A DNA stretch of 64,000 bases from Hyphomicrobiales bacterium (GCA_003963405.1 RXIY01000064.1:1-64000), one strand, 5' to 3'; shown: positions 28,114-38,052, counted from the first letter of the stretch. Notes: generated from the sequence alone by a model not told the origin. Made by a program: numbers and translations.

Positions 28114-28755
28114 ATGAGCTTCTGGAGCCTTTTGATCGGCCTGCTCCTGACCCTCGCCGGCCTGGCCGGGGCGCAGGCCCATCCCCATGTCTGGGTCGCC
28201 GTGCGCAGCGAGGTCGTCTTCGGCCCCGAGGGGCGGATTCTCGGGGTGCGCCACGCCTGGGAGTTCGACGAGATGTACTCCGCCTTCGCCGTTCAGGGCC
28301 TCGGCAAGAATGGCAAGCCGCCGACGCGCGACGAGCTCGCGCCGCTCGCAAAGACCAACGTCGAGTCCCTCGCCGAATTCGACTATTTCACTTATGCCAA
28401 GCAAAACAACGCCAAGGCGGCCTTCAAGGCCCCGGAGGACGTCTATCTCGAAGCAAACGACAAGAAGATCGTGACGCTGCACTTCTTCCTGCCGCTCGAG
28501 ACCCCGGCGCCGGCGCGAAAGCCGTTCTCCTTCCAGGTCTATGACCCGACCTATTTCGTCTCCTTCGGCCTCGAGAAGAAGGACCCCGTCAAGCTCGCTG
28601 GGGCGCCGGCCGGCTGCTCGGTCAGCCTCGTCGAGCCCGCGCCGCTCGTCGCCACCGACAATCAGAAGCTGAGCGAAGCCTTCTTCCAGAACATGTCGCC
28701 GGGGGCCGATTTCGGCGTGAAGCTCGCAACCCGCGCCGTCGTGGCCTGTCCGTGA
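28114..28755 (+). CDS. Periplasmic DUF1007 metal-handling protein, ZevA-like
   Basis: The 213-residue protein has a signal peptide (FWSLLIGLLLTLAGLAGAQA) followed at once by HPHVWV, the His motif that opens DUF1007 proteins. Further conserved features are AWEFDEMYSAFAVQG and YDPTYFVSFGL. The Haemophilus member, ZevA, works with the NicO-like membrane protein ZevB in zinc acquisition; here the next gene is of the NicO family and overlaps by four bases (GTGA). I start at ATG 28114 behind GGGAGG; an open frame 99 bases longer lacks a signal. Zinc, nickel or cobalt cannot be distinguished from sequence. Confidence 0.85.
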   Translation: MSFWSLLIGLLLTLAGLAGAQAHPHVWVAVRSEVVFGPEGRILGVRHAWEFDEMYSAFAVQGLGKNGKPPTRDELAPLAKTNVESLAEFDYFTYAKQNNAKAAFKAPEDVYLEANDKKIVTLHFFLPLETPAPARKPFSFQVYDPTYFVSFGLEKKDPVKLAGAPAGCSVSLVEPAPLVATDNQKLSEAFFQNMSPGADFGVKLATRAVVACP

Positions 28756-29753
28756 CGCGCAGGCGGCTCGGGGCGCTCGCGGCCGCCGCCGCGGGCCTCC
28801 TTCTTCTCCTTCACGATCCCGCGCTGGCCCAGCGCCATCCCTTCGCCGTCGGTGGGCAGGAAGCCATGGGCGCGGCGGGCGGGCTCGCCGGCCTCATTCT
28901 GGCCTGGCAGAACAAGTTTCACGCCGAGCTTCAGGCGGCGGCGCGCGCGCTCGGCAGCGGCCCGCGCGCCGTCTTCACGCTGGCGGCGGCGAGCTTCGCC
29001 TATGGGGTCTTTCACGCCGCTGGGCCGGGCCATGGCAAGGCGGTGCTCGCCTCTTACATGGTGGCGAACGAAATCCAGCTCAGGCGCGGCCTTCTGCTCG
29101 CGGCGCTCGCCGCCCTGCTGCAGGGGCTCGTCGCCATCGCCCTCGTGGCCGTCGCGGCGCTCGTCTTTGACGCCACCGCCGGGCAGATGACCGGCGCGGC
29201 GCAAATCGTCGAGACTGCGAGCTATGTCGCCATCGCCGCGCTCGGCGCGCGGCTGGTCTGGACCAAGGGACGGGGCCTCCTCGCCCTTCTGCGCGCCCCC
29301 GCGCCGGCCGGCTCCGGGCGGTTCGTCTGCGAGGCGATCGACGATCCGGCCCATATCCATGGCCCCGGCTGCGGCCATGCCCACGCCCCCGACCCCGCGC
29401 AGCTCTCCGGCGCGCGTTTCCGCTGGAGCGACGCTTTCGCCACGGTCGTCGCCGCGGGGCTCAGGCCCTGTTCTGGGGCCATTCTGGTTCTGGTCTTCAC
29501 CCTGTCGCAGGGCATGTTCGCCGCCGGCGCCGGCGCCGTCATGGCCATGTCGGCCGGCACGGCGCTGACCACGGGCGCCCTCGCCGCCCTCGCCGTCCAC
29601 GCCAAAAGCCTGGCGCTGCGCCTGACGGGCGACGGCGCGCGCCGAACCGCGCTTTTCGCCCGCATGGCCGAGTTTGGCGCGGCGCTTCTGGTGCTGGGCC
29701 TCGGCCTCACTTTGCTTCTCGGCCTCGGCCTGTCGCGCGGCGGCGCGGCCTAG
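28752..29753 (+). CDS. NicO-family nickel/cobalt/zinc membrane transporter, ZevB/RcnA-like
   Basis: The 333-residue protein starts at GTG inside the DUF1007 stop. It has six to seven helices, the NicO motif FHAAGPGHGKAVLASYM (about 93-109) and, in the second half, GLRPCSGAILVLVF. Between the halves lies a metal-binding loop rich in His: DDPAHIHGPGCGHAHAP (about 197-213). An N-terminal cleavable segment (LLLLLHDPALAQ) precedes the first conserved helix. These features place it among RcnA/ZevB-type transporters. Proximity to B12 genes makes cobalt possible, but the DUF1007 partner points at least equally to zinc. Direction of transport is not determined. Confidence 0.87.
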   Translation: MTRRRLGALAAAAAGLLLLLHDPALAQRHPFAVGGQEAMGAAGGLAGLILAWQNKFHAELQAAARALGSGPRAVFTLAAASFAYGVFHAAGPGHGKAVLASYMVANEIQLRRGLLLAALAALLQGLVAIALVAVAALVFDATAGQMTGAAQIVETASYVAIAALGARLVWTKGRGLLALLRAPAPAGSGRFVCEAIDDPAHIHGPGCGHAHAPDPAQLSGARFRWSDAFATVVAAGLRPCSGAILVLVFTLSQGMFAAGAGAVMAMSAGTALTTGALAALAVHAKSLALRLTGDGARRTALFARMAEFGAALLVLGLGLTLLLGLGLSRGGAA

Positions 29754-29870
29754 TTATCGCGCCGCAACAAAACTCGCGCGCGCCGATTGCGCCGCACGCC
29801 GCTCTGTCGCTCTATCTTCACCAGCAAAAGCGATTCGGTTTCTTCGAGACTTTCCAGCGAGGCGCCCAAG

Positions 29871-31643
29871 ATGACGAGCCCGGAGCGACAGCAGGACCCT
29901 TATGCGGCGCGGCCCTGGCTCGCCTCCTATCCGCCGGGCGTGCCTGCGGATATCGACCCCGACGCCTGCTCGACGGCGGTCGGCGTCTTCCGCAGGAGCG
30001 CGGCGGAATATGCCGAGCGGCCGGCGATGGAGAGCTTTGGCGCGCGGCTGAGCTATCGGGAGTTCGAACAGGCCGCCGACCGCGTCGCCGCCTGGCTCCA
30101 GACGCAGGGGCTCCAAAAGGGCGACCGCGTCGCGATCATGTCGCCCAATGTGCTCGCCTATCCGGTCATTCTGTTTGGCGTGCTGATCGCCGGCGGCGTC
30201 GTGGTGAACGTCAACCCGCTCTATACGCCGGGCGAGCTCGAGCATCAGCTCAACGACGCGGGCGCCCGCTTTCTCTTCGTCTTCGAGAACTTCGCCCATA
30301 CCGCCGAACGCGCCTGGCCGCGCATGAAGATCGAGCGCGCCATCATCGTCACGGCGGGCGATCTGATGGGCGTGAAGGGCCTCGTCGTGAATTTCGTGGC
30401 CCGCCACGTGAAGAAGATGGTCCCGGCCTACAGCCTGCCGGGCGCCCTGCCCTTTGCGCAGGTGCTGAAGACGCCGGCGGAAAAGCGCAGCCCCGTCGAG
30501 GTCGCGCCGGACGACGTCGCCTTTCTGCAATATACGGGCGGCACGACGGGCGTCGCCAAGGGCGCGGTTCTGCTCCATCGCAACATCGCGGCGAATGTGG
30601 CGCAGTCCTGGGCCTGGCTCGAATGGTATCTCGAGCCGCGCGGGCCGCATGTGATGGTGACGGCGCTGCCGCTCTATCACATCTTCGCGCTCACGGCCTG
30701 CTGCATCCTTCTGATCCGTACGGGCGGCTGCTGCCTGCTGATCGCCAATCCGCGCGATCTCGACGGCCTTGTCGCGACGATGCGGAAGTCGCGCTTCACG
30801 CTGTTTTCGGGCGTGAACACGCTCTATTCCGCGCTGGCCGACCATCGCGACATCGGCAAGGTGGATTTCTCCCCTCTCGTCATGAACATCTCCGGCGGCA
30901 TGGCCACGCAGGAGGTCGTCGCGCAGAAATGGAAGGCTCTGACCGGCAAGCCGATCATCGAGGGCTACGGCCTCTCCGAAACCTCGCCCATCGTCACCGT
31001 CAACCGTCCGGACATTACGGAATTCACGGGCGGAATCGGCTATCCGCAGCCCTCGACCGAAATCTCGATCCGCAGCACGGACGACGCCATCGCGCCGCTG
31101 GGCGAGCGCGGCGAGCTCTGGGTGCGCGGGCCGCAGGTGATGCCGGGCTATTGGCGCCGCCCCGACGAGACCGCCAAGGCCATGACTCCCGACGGCTATT
31201 TCAAGACCGGCGACATCGCCATCATGGAGCCGGACGGCATGCTGAAAATCGTCGACCGGCTGAAGGACATGATCCTCGTTTCCGGATTCAACGTCTATCC
31301 CAATGAAGTCGAGGCCGCGCTCATCGAACATCCGAAGGTGAAGGAGGTCGCGGTCATTGGCGTTCCCTTCGCCCATTCGGGCGAGGCGCCGATGGCCTTT
31401 GTCGTGCCGCGCGACAAGAGCCTCACGACCGAAGAACTGCGCCGCTTCGCACATGAGCGCCTCACGGGCTACAAGGCGCCGCGCTTCTACGAATTCCGCG
31501 ACAGCCTGCCGAAAACCAACGTCGGCAAGATCCTGCGCCGAGCCCTCAAGGAGGAGTTCGACGCGCGCAACGACCCGCACAATGACGAGGGCCGCGGGCG
31601 CTCGGTGAAGACGGAAATTCAGCGCGCGCGCGAAGCGAACTGA
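29871..31643 (+). CDS. fadD: Long-chain fatty acid-CoA ligase
   Basis: The 590-residue adenylate-forming enzyme shows the P-loop YTGGTTGVAKGAVLLHRN (about 221-238), GYGLSETSPIVTVN (A5 region, about 365), the hinge YFKTGDIAIMEPDG (about 443), and the catalytic Lys near the C terminus in LPKTNVGKILRRALK. This is the FadD type, which activates long-chain fatty acids for oxidation or lipid synthesis. I start at ATG 29871 with GAGG upstream; a longer in-frame start only adds polar residues. Its last 25 bases overlap the end of bioA on the opposite strand. Confidence 0.92.
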   Translation: MTSPERQQDPYAARPWLASYPPGVPADIDPDACSTAVGVFRRSAAEYAERPAMESFGARLSYREFEQAADRVAAWLQTQGLQKGDRVAIMSPNVLAYPVILFGVLIAGGVVVNVNPLYTPGELEHQLNDAGARFLFVFENFAHTAERAWPRMKIERAIIVTAGDLMGVKGLVVNFVARHVKKMVPAYSLPGALPFAQVLKTPAEKRSPVEVAPDDVAFLQYTGGTTGVAKGAVLLHRNIAANVAQSWAWLEWYLEPRGPHVMVTALPLYHIFALTACCILLIRTGGCCLLIANPRDLDGLVATMRKSRFTLFSGVNTLYSALADHRDIGKVDFSPLVMNISGGMATQEVVAQKWKALTGKPIIEGYGLSETSPIVTVNRPDITEFTGGIGYPQPSTEISIRSTDDAIAPLGERGELWVRGPQVMPGYWRRPDETAKAMTPDGYFKTGDIAIMEPDGMLKIVDRLKDMILVSGFNVYPNEVEAALIEHPKVKEVAVIGVPFAHSGEAPMAFVVPRDKSLTTEELRRFAHERLTGYKAPRFYEFRDSLPKTNVGKILRRALKEEFDARNDPHNDEGRGRSVKTEIQRAREAN

Positions 31644-32893
31644 TCGGCGGCCTCGTCGATCGCGTCATAGGCGAGATCGAGCTCCTCGCCCGTGACGCAA
31701 TAGGGCGGCAGCACATAGACCGTCGCGCCGAGCGGCCGCATCAGCAGGCCGCGCGCGTTGAAGACGCGCATGAGATCGAGGCCGAGCGTCGCGGCATAGC
31801 CGCTTTCGGCGACCTGGAGATCGAGCGCCACGATCGCGCCGAGATGGCGGACCTCGCTGAAACGAGGGTCCTTTGCCAAGCGCGCCGCGCGTTCGGCCTG
31901 CATGGCGGAAACATTCGCGAGGCGCGCGCGCGCGTCCGATTGCTCCCATATGTCGAGATTGGCAAGCGCCGCCGCGCATCCGATCGGATTGGCGGTGAAG
32001 GAGCTCGAATGGAAAAAGGCGCGCGCGCGGTCCGGCGCGTAATGCGCCTCGAAAATCTCCCGGCGGCACATGGTGACGGCGAGCGGGACCGCGCCGCCGG
32101 TCAGCCCCTTCGAATAGCAGGCGATGTCGGGAACGATTCCGGCCTGCTCGCAGGCGAAGAGCGATCCCGTGCGGCCGAAGCCGGTCATGACTTCATCGGC
32201 GATGAAGAGCGCGCCATGGCGCTCGCAGACGCGCTTCATCTCCGCGAGCGTCTGCGCGCCATAGGTCAACATGCCGCCCGCGCCGAGAATGAGCGGCTCC
32301 ACGATGAAGGCCGCCGCGCCGGCGCGGCACTGCGCTTCGAGCGCGTCGAGCGTCTCCTGCTCGGCGCCCAAACGAGGGAAGGGAAGGCGCGCCACGTCGA
32401 AGAGCAATGGCTCATAGGGCGCATTGAACACCGAGCGGGCGCCCGCCGACATCGTGCCGACCGTATCGCCGTGATAGGCGTGCTCCAGCGCGACGATGCG
32501 CCGGCGATCCACGCCGCGGTTGCGCCAGAAGCCCAGCGCCATCTTGATCGCGACCTCGACGGCCGTCGAACCGCTGTCGGAGTAGAAGACGTAATCGAGG
32601 CCCGGCTGCGTCATCTCCACCAGACGGCGCGCGAGCGCCTCGGCGGGCTCATGCGTGAAGCCGGCGAAGATGATCTGGTCGAGCGTCTCCGTCTGGCGGC
32701 GGATCGCCGCCATGATCTCGGGCCGGCGATGGCCATGGGTGATGACCCACCAGGAGGAGATGGCGTCGAGAAAGCGCGTTCCGTCTTCGGCGGTGAGCCA
32801 GGCGCCTTCGGCATGGACGATCTTATAGGCGCCGGGCTGGAGCGCATGTTGCGTGAAGGGGCGCCAGACGGGCGAGTCCGTGACGAGGCTCAT
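31619..32893 (-). CDS. bioA: Adenosylmethionine-8-amino-7-oxononanoate aminotransferase
   Basis: The 424-residue class III aminotransferase has the BioA-specific SVW start region (DSPVWRPFTQHALQPG), ISSWWVITHGHRRPEI, YSDSGSTAVEVAIKMAL, LFIADEVMTGFGRTG and the PLP Lys in YSKGLTGGAVPLAVT. It converts KAPA to DAPA in biotin synthesis with S-adenosylmethionine as amino donor. The start at 32893 overlaps the bioD stop (ATGA), giving a coupled bioF-bioD-bioA order. The 3' end overlaps fadD in a convergent arrangement, leaving no room for an intergenic terminator. Confidence 0.95.
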   Translation of the reverse strand: MSLVTDSPVWRPFTQHALQPGAYKIVHAEGAWLTAEDGTRFLDAISSWWVITHGHRRPEIMAAIRRQTETLDQIIFAGFTHEPAEALARRLVEMTQPGLDYVFYSDSGSTAVEVAIKMALGFWRNRGVDRRRIVALEHAYHGDTVGTMSAGARSVFNAPYEPLLFDVARLPFPRLGAEQETLDALEAQCRAGAAAFIVEPLILGAGGMLTYGAQTLAEMKRVCERHGALFIADEVMTGFGRTGSLFACEQAGIVPDIACYSKGLTGGAVPLAVTMCRREIFEAHYAPDRARAFFHSSSFTANPIGCAAALANLDIWEQSDARARLANVSAMQAERAARLAKDPRFSEVRHLGAIVALDLQVAESGYAATLGLDLMRVFNARGLLMRPLGATVYVLPPYCVTGEELDLAYDAIDEAADQFASRAR

Positions 32894-33516
32894 GCGAAAT
32901 CCTGACGCGAGAACGCCTGATCGAAGGCCGCGCGCAGCGTCTCCTTGTCGAGCGGCGCGAGGCGGGGCAGGCGTCCGAGCCCGCGCGTCCCGCCCTTGCG
33001 AATGATCGTCTCCTGCGGGGCTTTCTCTTCGTCGCCCATGAAGGCGACGCCGTGAATCGGAATGTCGCGCCGGCGCAGCGCCTCGATGGTCAAAAGGCTG
33101 TGATTGATCGTGCCGAGCGCCGTGCGCGCCACGAGAATGACCGGCAGGCGCCAGCGCGCGAGCACCTCGATCGTCAGAACGTCGTCGGTGAGCGGCGCCA
33201 TAACGCCGCCCGCCGTCTCGATGACGAGCGGCCCCTCGACCTCGGGAACGACGAGCGTCTCCGGATCGATCTCGACGCCCTCGGCGCGCGCCGAAATATG
33301 CGGCGAGGCCGGAAGCTTCAGCCGCCACGCCTCGGGGAGAATATAATCGGGCGCGACGCCGGAGAGGCGCAGGACGGTCTCGGAATCGGTTTCCTCCTCG
33401 AGGCCCGATTGCACGGGCTTCCAGTAATGGGCGCCGAGCGCGCCGACGAGCCCGGCGGAGAAACAGGTTTTTCCCACGCCTGTGTCGGTCCCGACGATGA
33501 CGAATGCGCGTCTCAT
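32890..33516 (-). CDS. bioD: Dethiobiotin synthetase
   Basis: The 208-residue protein begins MRRAFVIVGTDTGVGKTCFS, the BioD P-loop, followed by WKPVQSGLEEETD and the catalytic-region VIETAGGVMAPLTDD. It closes the ureido ring of dethiobiotin from DAPA and carbon dioxide with ATP. Start ATG 33516 overlaps the bioF stop by four bases and its stop overlaps the bioA start. A longer open frame upstream belongs to the bioF region and is not used. Confidence 0.95.
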   Translation of the reverse strand: MRRAFVIVGTDTGVGKTCFSAGLVGALGAHYWKPVQSGLEEETDSETVLRLSGVAPDYILPEAWRLKLPASPHISARAEGVEIDPETLVVPEVEGPLVIETAGGVMAPLTDDVLTIEVLARWRLPVILVARTALGTINHSLLTIEALRRRDIPIHGVAFMGDEEKAPQETIIRKGGTRGLGRLPRLAPLDKETLRAAFDQAFSRQDFA

Positions 33517-34667
33517 GCGATGGCGCCGAGCTCCTGTGAAAGATCCCCGATCATGCGCGCGATATGCGCTTCGTCCACATTGAGCGTCAGCGACAGACGC
33601 AGCCGCGCCGTTCCCTCGGGCACGGTCGGCGGACGGATGGCGCGTATGTCGTAGCCGCGCGCCTGCATCGCCGCCGCAAGCGCCATGGCGCGCGCGTCCG
33701 TCCCGACGACGACGGGCTGCACCTGCGTGCCCGACGGTGCGACGCCGCACAATGCTTGCAGCTTTTCCCCGGCGAGGGAGACGCGGGACTGCAAGGCGGC
33801 GCGGCGGTCGTCGGCCGTCTCGCAGATGGCGAGCGCCGCCCGCACGCAGGCGGCGACGAGCGGCGAGGGCGCGGTGGCGAAAATGAAATTGCGGCAGCGG
33901 TTGACGAGGAAATCGCGCAGCGGCCGCGCGAGACAGACGAGCGCCCCGGACACGCCGAGCGCCTTGCCGCAGGTGTGCACGGTGACGACATTCTCGCGCC
34001 CCTCGAAACGCGCCGCGAGGCCGCGCCCGCCGGCGCCGAGAACCCCCGTCGCATGAGCTTCGTCGACGAGCAGAAAGGCGTCGTGGCGCTCGGCCGCCCG
34101 CATCAGATCGTCGAGCGGCGCCATGTCGCCGTCCATGCTGTAAAGGCTCTCGACGACGATCCAGGCGCGCCCTGCCCCGCCCGTCCGGCGCCAGGCGGCG
34201 AGCGCGGAGTCGAGCACGTCAATGTCATTGTGCGGGAAGGACGCGCGCGGCGCCCGCGACAGCCGCATGCCGTCATGGGCGCTGGCGTGAACGAGCGCGT
34301 CGTGGAAAATGAGATCCTCGCGCTGCGGCAGCGTCGAGAGCAGCGCCTCGTTGGCCGAGAAGCCCGCGCCGAAGAAGAGCGCGCTTTCGGCGCGAAAGAA
34401 ACGCGCCGCCTCGGCCTCGAGCGCCTCGTGCTCCGGATGATTGCCGCGCAGAAGCCGCGAGCCGCCGGCGCCGACGGGCGCGCCGCGCGCCAGCGCCGCC
34501 GCCGCGGCCGCGGCGAGTTCGCGCGACTCGGCGAGGCCGAGATAATCGTTCGAGGCGAAGTCGAGCCCCAGGCGCGGCGCGAGCGACCGCAGCCGGTCGC
34601 GCGCGGCGAGGCCGGCGAGATCCGCCTGGAACCGCTCGAGCATGGAAGCCACGGGTCTCTCCGACAT
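33513..34667 (-). CDS. bioF: 8-amino-7-oxononanoate synthase
   Basis: The 384-residue alpha-oxoamine synthase carries LDFASNDYLGLAESREL, GGSRLLRGNHPEHEALE, VDEAHATGVLGAGGRG and the PLP Lys in VHTCGKALGVSGALV. It condenses an acyl donor with alanine to KAPA and heads the bioF-bioD-bioA set. Two starts are possible: ATG 34667, or ATG 34643 (MLERFQADLAG) with GGAGAG about 12 bases upstream. bioB and bioC are not in the window. In the 112 bases upstream I see no TTATAGATAA-like BioR site. Confidence 0.94.
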   Translation of the reverse strand: MSERPVASMLERFQADLAGLAARDRLRSLAPRLGLDFASNDYLGLAESRELAAAAAAALARGAPVGAGGSRLLRGNHPEHEALEAEAARFFRAESALFFGAGFSANEALLSTLPQREDLIFHDALVHASAHDGMRLSRAPRASFPHNDIDVLDSALAAWRRTGGAGRAWIVVESLYSMDGDMAPLDDLMRAAERHDAFLLVDEAHATGVLGAGGRGLAARFEGRENVVTVHTCGKALGVSGALVCLARPLRDFLVNRCRNFIFATAPSPLVAACVRAALAICETADDRRAALQSRVSLAGEKLQALCGVAPSGTQVQPVVVGTDARAMALAAAMQARGYDIRAIRPPTVPEGTARLRLSLTLNVDEAHIARMIGDLSQELGAIA

Positions 34668-34779
34668 GGATGCGCGTCTGGTAACGGCGGGCGCACGCGC
34701 AAGTCAATGCGCAAGCTCGGCCAGCGGGTTGAAAAATAGCGCGCCGATCGCGATCTTGGAGCGTAACGGAGTCCTCGTC

Positions 34780-35262
34780 ATGACCGCACCGGAAACCGAC
34801 GCGCCGCCCGCGCGCATCCCCTGGCCGCCTCTGCTGATCCTTGGCGCGCTCCTCGTCGGGCGCGCGCTCGATTGGGCTGCGGGCGGCGCCCTCGCGGGGC
34901 TCGTCGCCTTCCCCGGCGCGCCGCTTCTCGGCGGCCTGATCGTGGCGCTCGCGCTCGCAAACGACGCCTGGTGCGCTGCGACCTTCGCGCGGGCGAAGAC
35001 GACCATCCTGCCGCATCGCGCGGCCTCGCATCTTGCGACAGGCGGCCCGTTCCGTTTCTCGCGCAATCCGATCTATGTCTCGCATGTCGCCGTCGTGCTC
35101 GGGCTCGGCCTTCTTCTCGCCTCGCCCTTCACCGTGCTGCTGACGCCGCTGCTGGCCTTCGCCTTGCAGAAACTGTCGATCGAGCCGGAGGAGCGGCATC
35201 TTCGCGCGAAATTCGGCGCGGACTACCGCGCCTATGTGGCGCGCACGCGCCGATGGCTTTAG
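34780..35262 (+). CDS. Isoprenylcysteine carboxyl methyltransferase-like membrane protein
   Basis: The 160-residue protein has four hydrophobic segments and the family end motif: GGPFRFSRNPIYVSH (about 88-102), then EPEERHLRAKFGADYRAY, which forms the SAM-binding site in ICMT/PEMT-type methyltransferases. Bacterial members methylate small or lipid substrates that are mostly unknown. ATG 34780 follows GGAG at nine bases. It lies 39 bases before copA on the same strand; an ICMT-like gene beside heavy-metal ATPases is seen in other bacteria, but a functional link is not established. Confidence 0.82.
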   Translation: MTAPETDAPPARIPWPPLLILGALLVGRALDWAAGGALAGLVAFPGAPLLGGLIVALALANDAWCAATFARAKTTILPHRAASHLATGGPFRFSRNPIYVSHVAVVLGLGLLLASPFTVLLTPLLAFALQKLSIEPEERHLRAKFGADYRAYVARTRRWL

Positions 35263-35301
35263 GTTTCGCTCGAGAAGAAGAAATCCAGTCGGGGGCTCGG
35301 C

Positions 35302-38052
35302 ATGGGCGCGGAAACACATCTCGATTTCAATGTGCGCGGCATGACCTGCGCCTCCTGCGTCTCGCATGTCGAGAAGGCGCTCGAGGGAACGCCGGGGGTC
35401 GAATCGGCCAGCGTCAATCTCGCGACCGAACGCGTCGACGTGTCGCTCGCGCCGGGCGCCGATCCGGCCGCGCTCGTGAAGTCAGTGGCCGACGCGGGCT
35501 ATGAGCCCGTCGTCGAGACGATCGAGCTCGGCGTCGGGGGCATGACCTGCGCCTCCTGCGTCGCCCATGTGGAAAAGGCGCTGAAAGCCGTGCCGGGCGT
35601 CCTTTCGGCCAGCGTCAATCTGGCGACCGAGCGCGCGAGCGTGCGCGCGCTCTCCGGCCCCGGCCTCGCCGACAGGCTGCGCCGCGCCGTCTCGGAGGCG
35701 GGCTACGAGCCGCGAAAGATCGAGGCCGACGCCGGCGGCGCCGACCGCGAGCGCGCGCGGCGCGAGGAGGAGATGCGCCGTCTGCGCTTCAACCTCATCG
35801 TCTCGGCCGTCTTCACGGCGCCGGTCTTCATCCTGGAGATGGGCGGCCATCTGATTCCGGCCTTTCATCACTGGGCCATGGCGACGATCGGCGAAGAGCT
35901 GATCCGCCAGTTCTCCTTCCTCTTCGCCACGCTCGTTCTCTTCGGGCCCGGCCTCGTCTTCTTCCAGAAAGGCCTCCCCGCGCTGTTTCGGCGGCAGCCG
36001 GACATGAACGCGCTCGTCGCGGTCGGCACGCTCAGCGCCTATCTCTATTCGCTCGTCGCGACCTTCCTGCCGCAGTGGCTGCCGGCCGACGCCGTGCATG
36101 TCTATTACGAAGCCGCGGTCGTCATCGTCACGCTCATCCTCTTCGGCCGCTTTCTCGAAGCGCGCGCCAAGGGCCGCACCTCGGAAGCGATCCGCGCGCT
36201 TGCGAAATTGCAGCCCAGGACGGCGCGCGTCGAGCGCAAGGGCGAGACCGTCGACGTGGATATCGACGACGTGCATGTCGGCGACATCGTGCTGGTGCGG
36301 CCGGGCGAGCGCGTGCCCACGGACGGCGTCGTCACTGCGGGCGCGTCTTATGTCGACGAATCCATGGTGACGGGCGAGCCTGCGCCGGTCGCCAAGGGCG
36401 TCGGCGCGACGGTCACGGGCGCGACGGTCAACGGTTCGGGCGCCTTCTCCTTCCGGGCCACGCGCGTCGGCGCCGACACCACGCTCGCCGGCATCATCCG
36501 CATGGTCGAGCAGGCGCAGGGCGCGAAGCTTCCCATTCAGGCGATGGTCGACCGCGTCACCGCCGTCTTTGTCCCGGCGATCTTCGCGGTGGCGGCGGCG
36601 ACCTTTGTGATCTGGATGCTGATCGGCCCCGAGCCGCGCCTCACCCATGCGCTGGTGAGCGCCGTCGCCGTGCTGATCATCGCCTGCCCCTGCGCCATGG
36701 GGCTCGCGACGCCCGCCGCCATCATGACCGGCACCGGGCGCGCCGCCGAGCTCGGCGTGCTGTTTCGCAAGGGCGAGGCCCTGCAGACGCTGCAGGAGGT
36801 CACGCTCATCGCCTTCGACAAGACCGGCACGCTGACCTTCGGCAAGCCGAGACTGACCGACCTCGTTCCGGCGCCGGGCCAAAAGGCCGACGACGTTCTG
36901 CGGCTCGCGGCGGCCGTCGAGGCGCAGTCCGAACATCCGGTGGCCGCGGCCATCGTGTCGCGCGCGAAGGAGCAGGGTCTCGCCATTCCGCCCGTCACGG
37001 ATTTTCAGTCCGTCTCCGGCATGGGCGTGGCAGGCTCGGTCGAGCGCCACAAGGTCGCGATCGGCGCCCTGCGCTACATGGACTCGCTCGGCTTCGACGC
37101 GAGCGCCTTCGCCGACAGCGCCGCCGCCCTTTCGGACGAGGGCAAGACGCCCTTTTATGTCGCGGTCGACGGCAAGGTCCGCGCCATTGTTTGCGTCGCC
37201 GACGAACTCAAGCCGACGACGAAGCCCGCGATCGACGCGCTGCATGCGATCGGCGTGAAGACCGCCATGATCACCGGCGACGAGGCGCGCACGGCCAACG
37301 CCATCGCCAGGCGCCTCGGCATCGACGAAGTCGTCGCCGGCGTGATGCCCGACGGCAAGGTGGCGACGCTCGAGCGGCTGCGCGAGGGTCGGAGGATCGC
37401 CTTCGTCGGCGACGGCGTGAACGATGCCCCCGCGCTCGCCGCGGCGGATGCGGGCATCGCCATCGGCACGGGGACCGATATTGCGATCGAAGCCGCCGAC
37501 GTCGTGCTGATGTCGGGCGATCTCGCCAAGGTGCCGGCGGCGCTGGCGCTCTCGCGCGCCACCATGCGCAACATCCAGCAAAATCTGTTCTGGGCCTTCG
37601 GCTATAATGCGCTGCTCGTTCCGGTCGCCGCCGGCGCGCTCTATCCGGTCAACGGCATGCAGCTCTCGCCCATGCTGGGCGCGGGCGCCATGGCTTTGTC
37701 GAGCGTCTTCGTTTTGACCAACGCCCTGCGTCTGCGCCGCTTCCAGCCGCCTGTCATCGCCGAGGCGGCGCTCCCGCCGGCGGCGCATGAAACCACCGCG
37801 CCCGCGGCAGCGGCCGCGCCCTCGACCGAGAACCCCAAGGAGGACACGATGACGACGTTCAATGTGAAGGATATGACCTGCGGCATGTGCGTGAAGCACG
37901 TCACCAAGGCCGTGCAGTCGGTGGAGCCGGGCGCGGAAGTGAAGGTCGATCTCGCGACCGGCAAAGTGGACGTGTCGCCCACGCCGAAAGACCCGGCGGC
38001 GCTGGCCAAGGTCATCACCGAAGCGGGCTATCCGGCGCAGGTCGCCGCCTGA
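35302..38052 (+). CDS. copA: Copper-exporting P1B ATPase with a C-terminal CopZ-like domain
   Basis: The 916-residue protein has two N-terminal heavy-metal domains (GMTCASC at Cys16/19 and Cys83/86) and eight helices. It has the transmembrane CPC (Cys462-Pro-Cys464), the phosphorylation loop DKTGT at Asp506, an HP motif (EHPVAAAI) and [11 protein letters not shown]. These identify a Cu(I) export ATPase. After a Pro/Ala linker a third metal-binding domain with MTCGMC (Cys860/863) occupies the last 67 residues, which is unusual because CopA proteins normally end shortly after the last helix. The junction retains a ribosome site and ATG (see the overlapping entry). A terminator follows 85 bases downstream. 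Confidence 0.95.
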   Translation: MGAETHLDFNVRGMTCASCVSHVEKALEGTPGVESASVNLATERVDVSLAPGADPAALVKSVADAGYEPVVETIELGVGGMTCASCVAHVEKALKAVPGVLSASVNLATERASVRALSGPGLADRLRRAVSEAGYEPRKIEADAGGADRERARREEEMRRLRFNLIVSAVFTAPVFILEMGGHLIPAFHHWAMATIGEELIRQFSFLFATLVLFGPGLVFFQKGLPALFRRQPDMNALVAVGTLSAYLYSLVATFLPQWLPADAVHVYYEAAVVIVTLILFGRFLEARAKGRTSEAIRALAKLQPRTARVERKGETVDVDIDDVHVGDIVLVRPGERVPTDGVVTAGASYVDESMVTGEPAPVAKGVGATVTGATVNGSGAFSFRATRVGADTTLAGIIRMVEQAQGAKLPIQAMVDRVTAVFVPAIFAVAAATFVIWMLIGPEPRLTHALVSAVAVLIIACPCAMGLATPAAIMTGTGRAAELGVLFRKGEALQTLQEVTLIAFDKTGTLTFGKPRLTDLVPAPGQKADDVLRLAAAVEAQSEHPVAAAIVSRAKEQGLAIPPVTDFQSVSGMGVAGSVERHKVAIGALRYMDSLGFDASAFADSAAALSDEGKTPFYVAVDGKVRAIVCVADELKPTTKPAIDALHAIGVKTAMITGDEARTANAIARRLGIDEVVAGVMPDGKVATLERLREGRRIAFVGDGVNDAPALAAADAGIAIGTGTDIAIEAADVVLMSGDLAKVPAALALSRATMRNIQQNLFWAFGYNALLVPVAAGALYPVNGMQLSPMLGAGAMALSSVFVLTNALRLRRFQPPVIAEAALPPAAHETTAPAAAAAPSTENPKEDTMTTFNVKDMTCGMCVKHVTKAVQSVEPGAEVKVDLATGKVDVSPTPKDPAALAKVITEAGYPAQVAA
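37849..38052 (+). CDS. CopZ-like copper chaperone, possible internal translation product of copA
   Basis: In frame within copA, AAGGAGG (37837-37843) stands five bases before ATG 37849. Translation from there gives 67 residues, the normal size of a free CopZ chaperone, with MTCGMC near the N terminus and a complete babbaB-type heavy-metal domain. The perfect Shine-Dalgarno inside a coding region suggests that the cell makes both the fused ATPase and a free chaperone. An alternative is that copZ was once separate and the fusion is recent, leaving the signal as a relic. Production of the short form is inferred, not shown. Confidence 0.45.
   Translation: MTTFNVKDMTCGMCVKHVTKAVQSVEPGAEVKVDLATGKVDVSPTPKDPAALAKVITEAGYPAQVAA

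Noticed and set aside
31941-33654. Several plus-strand frames over the biotin genes
   Set aside because: They are antisense to three overlapping, motif-complete bio genes and lack any recognisable domain.
34668-34779. BioR or BirA operator upstream of bioF
   Set aside because: No TTATAGATAA-like or BirA-like palindrome is visible in this gap.
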